Below the pieces are notes generated by a model. The model had not been told where the DNA came from, ran no database searches, and was given only the letters and a program-made list of their open reading frames with translations. Made by a program: the position numbers and the translations under genes. 47,216 bases of DNA from a bacterium (GTDB lineage: Bacteria > Zixibacteria > MSB-5A5 > GN15 > FEB-12), in the NCBI GenBank assembly GCA_030605565.1, contig JAUWIB010000124.1, positions 1-47,216 of the forward strand. The letters are read 5' to 3'. Every line of letters starts with the position of its first letter. Positions within the stretch are counted from its first letter, which is position 1. Positions 43,383-47,216 of the stretch are shown here, piece after piece.

Positions 43383-43435
43383 CGTCATTGCGAGCGACCA
43401 AAGACACTCGTGTCGTTGGGAGCGTGGCAATCTCA
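43383..43435 (+). repeat. CATTGCGAG...GGCAATCTCA repeat
   Basis: CGTCATTGCGAGCGAC is at the left, palindromic GACACTCGTGTC in the centre, and GGCAATCTCA at the right. The gap 43191-43655 contains only repeats and the regulatory inverted repeat at 43616. Confidence 0.75.
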
Positions 43436-43524
43436 AGCGTTGTGCCGGGCAGACAGGTGAGATCGCCACAACGGAGGCACACCATTAAGCACGCTACATA
43501 AGGGACAGGACACTCCTTGGGTGA

Positions 43525-43548
43525 ACGGCAGATGTCCACATCTGCCGT
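43525..43548. repeat. GGCAGATGT palindrome copy
   Basis: ACGGCAGATGT and ACATCTGCCGT pair perfectly around CC. Confidence 0.8.
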
Positions 43549-43615
43549 CCACGAAATCATTCCGTAGAAACAGGTTTCGCAATTTCTTCTTTAACCGTCG
43601 CGCCTAATTCACTAT

Positions 43616-43653
43616 TATCCCATCAATGAATAGTAACTCCAAATGATGGGATA
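43616..43653 (+). promoter_or_regulatory. Inverted repeat directly before the start of 43656-46001
   Basis: TATCCCATC (43616-43624) and GATGGGATA (43645-43653) are perfect 9-bp complements 20 bp apart; a nested ACTATT/AATAGT pair lies at 43611-43634. The right arm ends two bases before ATG 43656 and covers the only Shine-Dalgarno-like bases (GATGGGA). An operator or a translation-blocking hairpin is plausible. Confidence 0.55.
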
Positions 43654-43655
43654 CG

Positions 43656-46001
43656 ATGTTTAGTTTGAAAACTTATAGTTTGATATCGCTGGTTTGCCTT
43701 TGCCTGGTAATTCTTACTCTCACGGCGGTGGCCCAACAGAAGAAACGGATCAACCTGGCGTTCTTTGAGGCCGGTCGCTGCCTCGAGCATGACATCCTGC
43801 GTGATGAGTTCAGTCATCAACTGCAGCAGTTATCACCTGAGGGCTTCGAGATCCTACCGATCCCGCAGGGATACAAAATGGCTGAATGGAAACGCGACAG
43901 TTGTCGGCTTCTGGCGGCCGAGTTGGTTGCACTCGAAGAAGCCGATATGGTCGTGGCTTTGGGTCCGTGGGTGGTGGAGGATCTGCTGGCGGCTGGGTAC
44001 GACAAACCGATCGTGGCGTTGAATCGAGTCGACCCGGCGGTTGAAGGACTGCTGGACAAAAGCGGTCGTCCGATCGCTCCGAATCTTACGGTACAGGCGC
44101 GCCCGATACAACTGGCGCGTGATATCGACGCCTTGACCCGACTGATCAATGTGCGGCGTCTCGGTGTGCTGTATTTCCCTACCGGCGATGAGCAAAACGA
44201 TATAATGGCAAAACTACAGTCGCTGGGTGAGCAGCATGGTTTTGAAGTACTCATGGCTGAAGGGTACGACAATAAGGGCGCTTATGCCTTTTTCAAAGCC
44301 TACCACAGTCTGGCCGGGAAAGTCGACGCTGTTTATCTGTTTCCGATGTGGGCAATGGACGGCATCAAAATCCGCGAGTTCTTTGCCATGACCAAACGGG
44401 ACAAGATGCCCACGTTTGTGTGGGAGGGGGCTTATCTGGTACAGCGCGGAGCGCTGGCCGGCAACAGCGGATTCTCGGTGATTCCACAGGCTCGGATGGC
44501 CGCCGTCAAGTTGCTGAAAATAATCGAGGGAGCCACCCCGGCCGACTTGCCGGTGGTTTTCGATGTTCCTCCGGGACTGTCTATCAACGAGGCAACGGCT
44601 GCTCAGTGCGGCGTTACGATCCCGACCACGCTGGAGCGTGAGGTCCGGATTGTCCGCGCCCCCCCAACTGAAGACAGCCGCTATTTCGGTTTCAACGATG
44701 CCTTGCGCCAGGCTATCGATGCCAATCCCTCCCACCTGGCCCGCTATGACGTCCTGGAGGCATCTGCCCAGGCGGCAAAACAAGCCTATGGCGCATATCT
44801 TCCTCACTTATACGGTCGGTTTTCGATTACTCACTTTGACGGCAGCAACATCATAGCATCCGACGGCTACGAGTCCGGGATCGATCTGGACCAGACCGTT
44901 TTCTCGCTGGAAGCGATTCGCGCGATTCAAGCTGCGGCCCAGCGTCGTGGTATCGAACAGATCAACCTGCGTCAATCGCAACTCGATCTGGAACTGGCTG
45001 TCACCCTGGCCTATCTGAACTATCTACAGGTGAGGGATGCCCTCGGGCTGTACCAGGAAGATCGCAATCGGGTGAGCCGCTTTCTGGAGTTGGCTTTCAC
45101 GCGACGAGAAATCGAGGGCAACCCCGGCCGAGACGTCACTCGCTGGGAACAGAATCGACATGAAGCCGACGCCAGAGTCGTTCGCGGCGATAACGACCTG
45201 GTAGCAGCCGGCGTGTTGCTGAACTCGTTGTTCAATCTTCCAGGACATAGCGAACTGACGCTGGACACAGTGGCTTTTGCCGAGCCGAACCTGGTGCGCG
45301 ACTACCGACGGCTGTTTCCACGTTATGACAATCAAAAGGTCCAGGAGCAGGTCAGCGAATTGTTGGTAACTGAAGCGCTGACCAATAGTCCGACTGTCGG
45401 CGTCCACCGAGCGCGGATAACCCTGCAGGAAAAGCTGCTGGCGCAGAATCGCGCCCGTTTTTTCCCGACCCTGGGACTCAGGGCCTCGTACTATTATACT
45501 GACGTGAACTGGGATCAGGATGTCGGCCTGCCGGAGTATTACGATCGATGGTGGGCTCGCGCCGAAATCAGGTTGCCGCTGTTTCAGGGGGCTGATCGTT
45601 TTCGTGAGCACAGCAAACAGAAAGCGCTGTTGAGCCGGGAGGAATACATGCGCGACGACGCCAGCCTCAGGGTCATGCATGAAGTACTCACACGCTGGGA
45701 CGAACTGATCACGCTGGGAGCCAGCCTGCCAAGTTACGTCCGGGCCGGGGAGTTGTCGTTGACGGAGCTTCAATCGTTGATCGGCGACTATGAGTCGGGC
45801 CGGATGCCGCTAATCGATCTGGTGGACGCCCAGCGCAACAGCTTGCAGGCGCGACTGACGGCAATAGATGCTCGTTACCGGTTTTACCGGTCGCTGGTTC
45901 GGCTGACCCATGCCCTCGGTTGGTCGGCCTCAGATCATAGCCGCATGCCGGGTGATCTGTTTTTCGACGGTGTGGCGCGGCTCGCCGAAGATGGCGAGTA
46001 G
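43656..46001 (+). CDS. ABC-type substrate-binding domain fused to a TolC-family outer membrane protein
   Basis: The 781-residue protein starts with a signal peptide (SLVCLCLVILTLTAVAQQ, cleavage near 26). Residues about 31-330 form a two-lobed periplasmic binding domain of the ABC_sub_bind/TrpX type (VVALGPWVVEDLLAAGYDKPIVALN, then RRLGVLYFPTGDEQNDIMAKLQSL, PTFVWEGAYLVQRGALAGNSGFSVIPQARMAAVKLLKIIEGATPADLPVVF). A short linker (331-342) leads to a TolC-type domain (about 345-770): repeated helix-strand halves with FNDALRQAIDANPSHLARYD, LAVTLAYLNYLQVRDAL, ALTNSPTVGVHRARI and PTLGLRASYYYTD. TolC proteins form outer-membrane channels with a periplasmic tunnel. There is no stop between the domains. 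Confidence 0.88.
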   Translation: MFSLKTYSLISLVCLCLVILTLTAVAQQKKRINLAFFEAGRCLEHDILRDEFSHQLQQLSPEGFEILPIPQGYKMAEWKRDSCRLLAAELVALEEADMVVALGPWVVEDLLAAGYDKPIVALNRVDPAVEGLLDKSGRPIAPNLTVQARPIQLARDIDALTRLINVRRLGVLYFPTGDEQNDIMAKLQSLGEQHGFEVLMAEGYDNKGAYAFFKAYHSLAGKVDAVYLFPMWAMDGIKIREFFAMTKRDKMPTFVWEGAYLVQRGALAGNSGFSVIPQARMAAVKLLKIIEGATPADLPVVFDVPPGLSINEATAAQCGVTIPTTLEREVRIVRAPPTEDSRYFGFNDALRQAIDANPSHLARYDVLEASAQAAKQAYGAYLPHLYGRFSITHFDGSNIIASDGYESGIDLDQTVFSLEAIRAIQAAAQRRGIEQINLRQSQLDLELAVTLAYLNYLQVRDALGLYQEDRNRVSRFLELAFTRREIEGNPGRDVTRWEQNRHEADARVVRGDNDLVAAGVLLNSLFNLPGHSELTLDTVAFAEPNLVRDYRRLFPRYDNQKVQEQVSELLVTEALTNSPTVGVHRARITLQEKLLAQNRARFFPTLGLRASYYYTDVNWDQDVGLPEYYDRWWARAEIRLPLFQGADRFREHSKQKALLSREEYMRDDASLRVMHEVLTRWDELITLGASLPSYVRAGELSLTELQSLIGDYESGRMPLIDLVDAQRNSLQARLTAIDARYRFYRSLVRLTHALGWSASDHSRMPGDLFFDGVARLAEDGE

Positions 46002-46141
46002 TCTGCCGGCTGCCCCGGCCTGTGCTGTTGAGTGTCTTGAGGTTGTCCCAAAAGATCGTTTCGTCGGGACTCGCCGACGTTGACGGTGTGACCCGACGAG
46101 TTGCTGCAATCAGGGGAAGAGTTACGCACGGCGGCACGCCG

Positions 46142-47017
46142 TCAAGATCCCAACTGCTCCAACTCGTAGCGCAGACAGTTGCTTCCCAGACAGAAGTAGT
46201 ATTTGATGCGCAACAACGAACTGACCGGCTTACCCTCGCGAATGCTTGGTGCAAACACCCACTCCGGCAGCACCTTGAGGAAGTTCTTGGCAAAAAACCA
46301 GTTGGGCGGTTCTTCCTTGACGGCGTAATTGACAATCCTGCGCGTGCTGCCTACCGTGTATTCGAGAGTCTGAATCTCCTCGCCGCCGATCCAGTCGGGA
46401 AATGTCGTGAGTGCGCCCGTGCTGTCAATATAAACCAGTACGGTGATGTTGCCCTCCTTGCCGGCGTCACGCGCCACGAAAGGATACTCTGGGTCGAGCT
46501 TATATACCACCTGTGCCTGTCGCGTTACCGGCGGGCGAACGTTTTCCGGGGGCAAGTATGCATTTGCGGTAGTGTATTCCTCCGGCAGAAACAGCCCTTC
46601 TTCGTCACCCTCCACAGTCGAAAAGGACGGAGTGCTGTCGCCCTCCAAAGGGGCGAGGTCCGGTACGTATACGTCGGGCCGTTCTGCGATCAACTCGGGC
46701 GCCTGGCACACCGGGCGAAGGTTTACGAAGCCGAGGAAGCCATCATGCGCGGTGGCATACGGATTAATCCCGCCGACTGCCACCATGGCCGGTTTCTCGG
46801 ACGGCTCAACCAGGTCGCGATCCGGTATCACCAGATTCGGAACTGTCGGCGGCGAAGCGCATCTCGGCGTGGGTCCATCAAGTGACCGAACCCACAACCC
46901 AAACCCCAGACTGAGCATTACACACACGCCTAGTCCGAACAGCATATTCCGTTGGTACTTTTTCTTCTGTTCGTGGAGCGACAATACTACGCCACCAGGT
47001 TCGTACATGCCGGGCAC
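46142..47017 (-). CDS. TonB-like energy transducer
   Basis: The 291-residue protein has a short cytoplasmic start, one membrane helix (MLFGLGVCVMLSLGFGLWV, about 25-43), a Pro-rich periplasmic linker (about 50-165), and a C-terminal domain with the TonB layout: DPEYPFVARDAGKEGNITVLVYIDSTG followed by a charged strand and helix region and EWVFAPSIREGKPVSSLLRI. TonB passes energy from the inner membrane to outer-membrane receptors. GTG 47017 has an AAGGAG box at 8 bp; ATG 47008 is the alternative. No exbB/exbD is in the window, and it is convergent with the TolC fusion. Some TonB-fold proteins have other roles. Confidence 0.82.
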   Translation of the reverse strand: MPGMYEPGGVVLSLHEQKKKYQRNMLFGLGVCVMLSLGFGLWVRSLDGPTPRCASPPTVPNLVIPDRDLVEPSEKPAMVAVGGINPYATAHDGFLGFVNLRPVCQAPELIAERPDVYVPDLAPLEGDSTPSFSTVEGDEEGLFLPEEYTTANAYLPPENVRPPVTRQAQVVYKLDPEYPFVARDAGKEGNITVLVYIDSTGALTTFPDWIGGEEIQTLEYTVGSTRRIVNYAVKEEPPNWFFAKNFLKVLPEWVFAPSIREGKPVSSLLRIKYYFCLGSNCLRYELEQLGS

Positions 47018-47088
47018 TTGATCATCTCCTTACAGGCGCCGTCAGTGTATGCCCAATATGCCCACACCCGGCAGTAGCCCGTCTGTAA

Positions 47089-47216
47089 CTACTGTCTGTC
47101 AGCAATCAGTGAGTCAATCGCATGAATCATCTGATCAGATTCGCCACGGTCGAAAGCCGGGAGCCACACACCAAGCAAAGCGCCGGTGGAATCTGTAAGG
47201 AAGTGAAACGGGGCGT
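47089..47216 (-). CDS. C-terminal end of an unrecognised protein, cut by the window edge
   Basis: On the minus strand an open frame enters from the right edge and gives 41 residues, APFHFLTDSTGALLGVWLPA followed by FDRGESDQMIHAIDSLIADR and Q, then TAG at 47089. The alternating strands and helices, FHFLTDSTGALLG and the Asp/Glu-rich final helix look like the end of a folded thioredoxin-like or lipid-related domain, but no family is certain. It lies 72 bp upstream of the TonB-like gene in the same direction and may be its operon partner. Confidence 0.6.
   Translation of the reverse strand, partial: APFHFLTDSTGALLGVWLPAFDRGESDQMIHAIDSLIADRQ

Noticed and set aside
43211-43501. 96-codon frame after the receiver gene
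   Set aside because: It consists of repeat copies (CTTCGACT and CATTGCGAG types) read in frame, with no start signal.

Overview
The window is chromosomal DNA of an uncultivated-type, Gram-negative (diderm) bacterium. Envelope logic is Gram-negative: a lipobox lipoprotein, an outer-membrane TolC-type protein and a TonB-like protein. Housekeeping loci have ordinary bacterial order: groES-groEL under a perfect CIRCE operator, yceD-rpmF-plsX-fabH-fabD-fabG-acpP-fabF-rnc, and a complete F-type ATP synthase operon. Several features fit the FCB superphylum, and I lean towards candidate phylum Zixibacteria or a relative: FN3 modules with a PPxxxxDL...WTAPGDDG signature, Lys/Ala/Arg-rich histone-tail-like proteins, and inter-operon gaps packed with short palindromes. 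That placement is inference and was not tested.

Layout. 1-3300 is an accessory stretch: an edge fragment, 11-bp tandem repeats, a small unknown protein, an orphan HNH protein and a membrane-anchored coiled-coil protein. 3337-5544 is groESL with CIRCE and a terminator. 5734-7846 is a restriction-modification pair, an Eco29kI-type GIY-YIG nuclease facing an amino-methyltransferase tail to tail. 7850-9530 is repeat-rich DNA around osmC. 9534-11330 encodes an unusual papain-like protease fused to an alpha/beta hydrolase. 11330-12180 is a second repeat field. 12183-15873 is a glmM-glmS-GNAT operon for amino sugar supply. 15970-18501 is an FN3/propeller lipoprotein. 18624-22992 is a translationally coupled operon for a heterodimeric ABC exporter plus an inositol-monophosphatase-family enzyme. 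23058-25301 is a large secreted protein of unknown role. 25628-27024 carries etfB without etfA and a chromatin-like basic protein with a Myb/SANT-like core. 27444-34259 is the fatty acid/RNase III operon. 34300-35230 is a third repeat field. 35232-42532 is the atp operon. 42813-47216 carries a stand-alone receiver protein, a substrate-binding-protein/TolC fusion, a TonB-like protein and an edge fragment.

How it works together. Most genes serve growth: protein folding, membrane lipid synthesis, UDP-GlcNAc precursor supply and energy conversion. Promoters resembling sigma-70 sites (TTGACA and TATAAT-like boxes 16-18 bp apart) sit in front of most operons. Two of them lie so close to the start codon that leaderless mRNAs are likely.

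The most novel-looking items are the substrate-binding-protein/TolC fusion, the papain/hydrolase fusion, the basic Myb-like protein, the restriction-modification pairing, and a set of intergenic palindromes. Several copies of these palindromes differ by paired substitutions that keep the stem, and one copy forms the likely atp terminator. No rRNA, tRNA, CRISPR array or intact transposase was seen.
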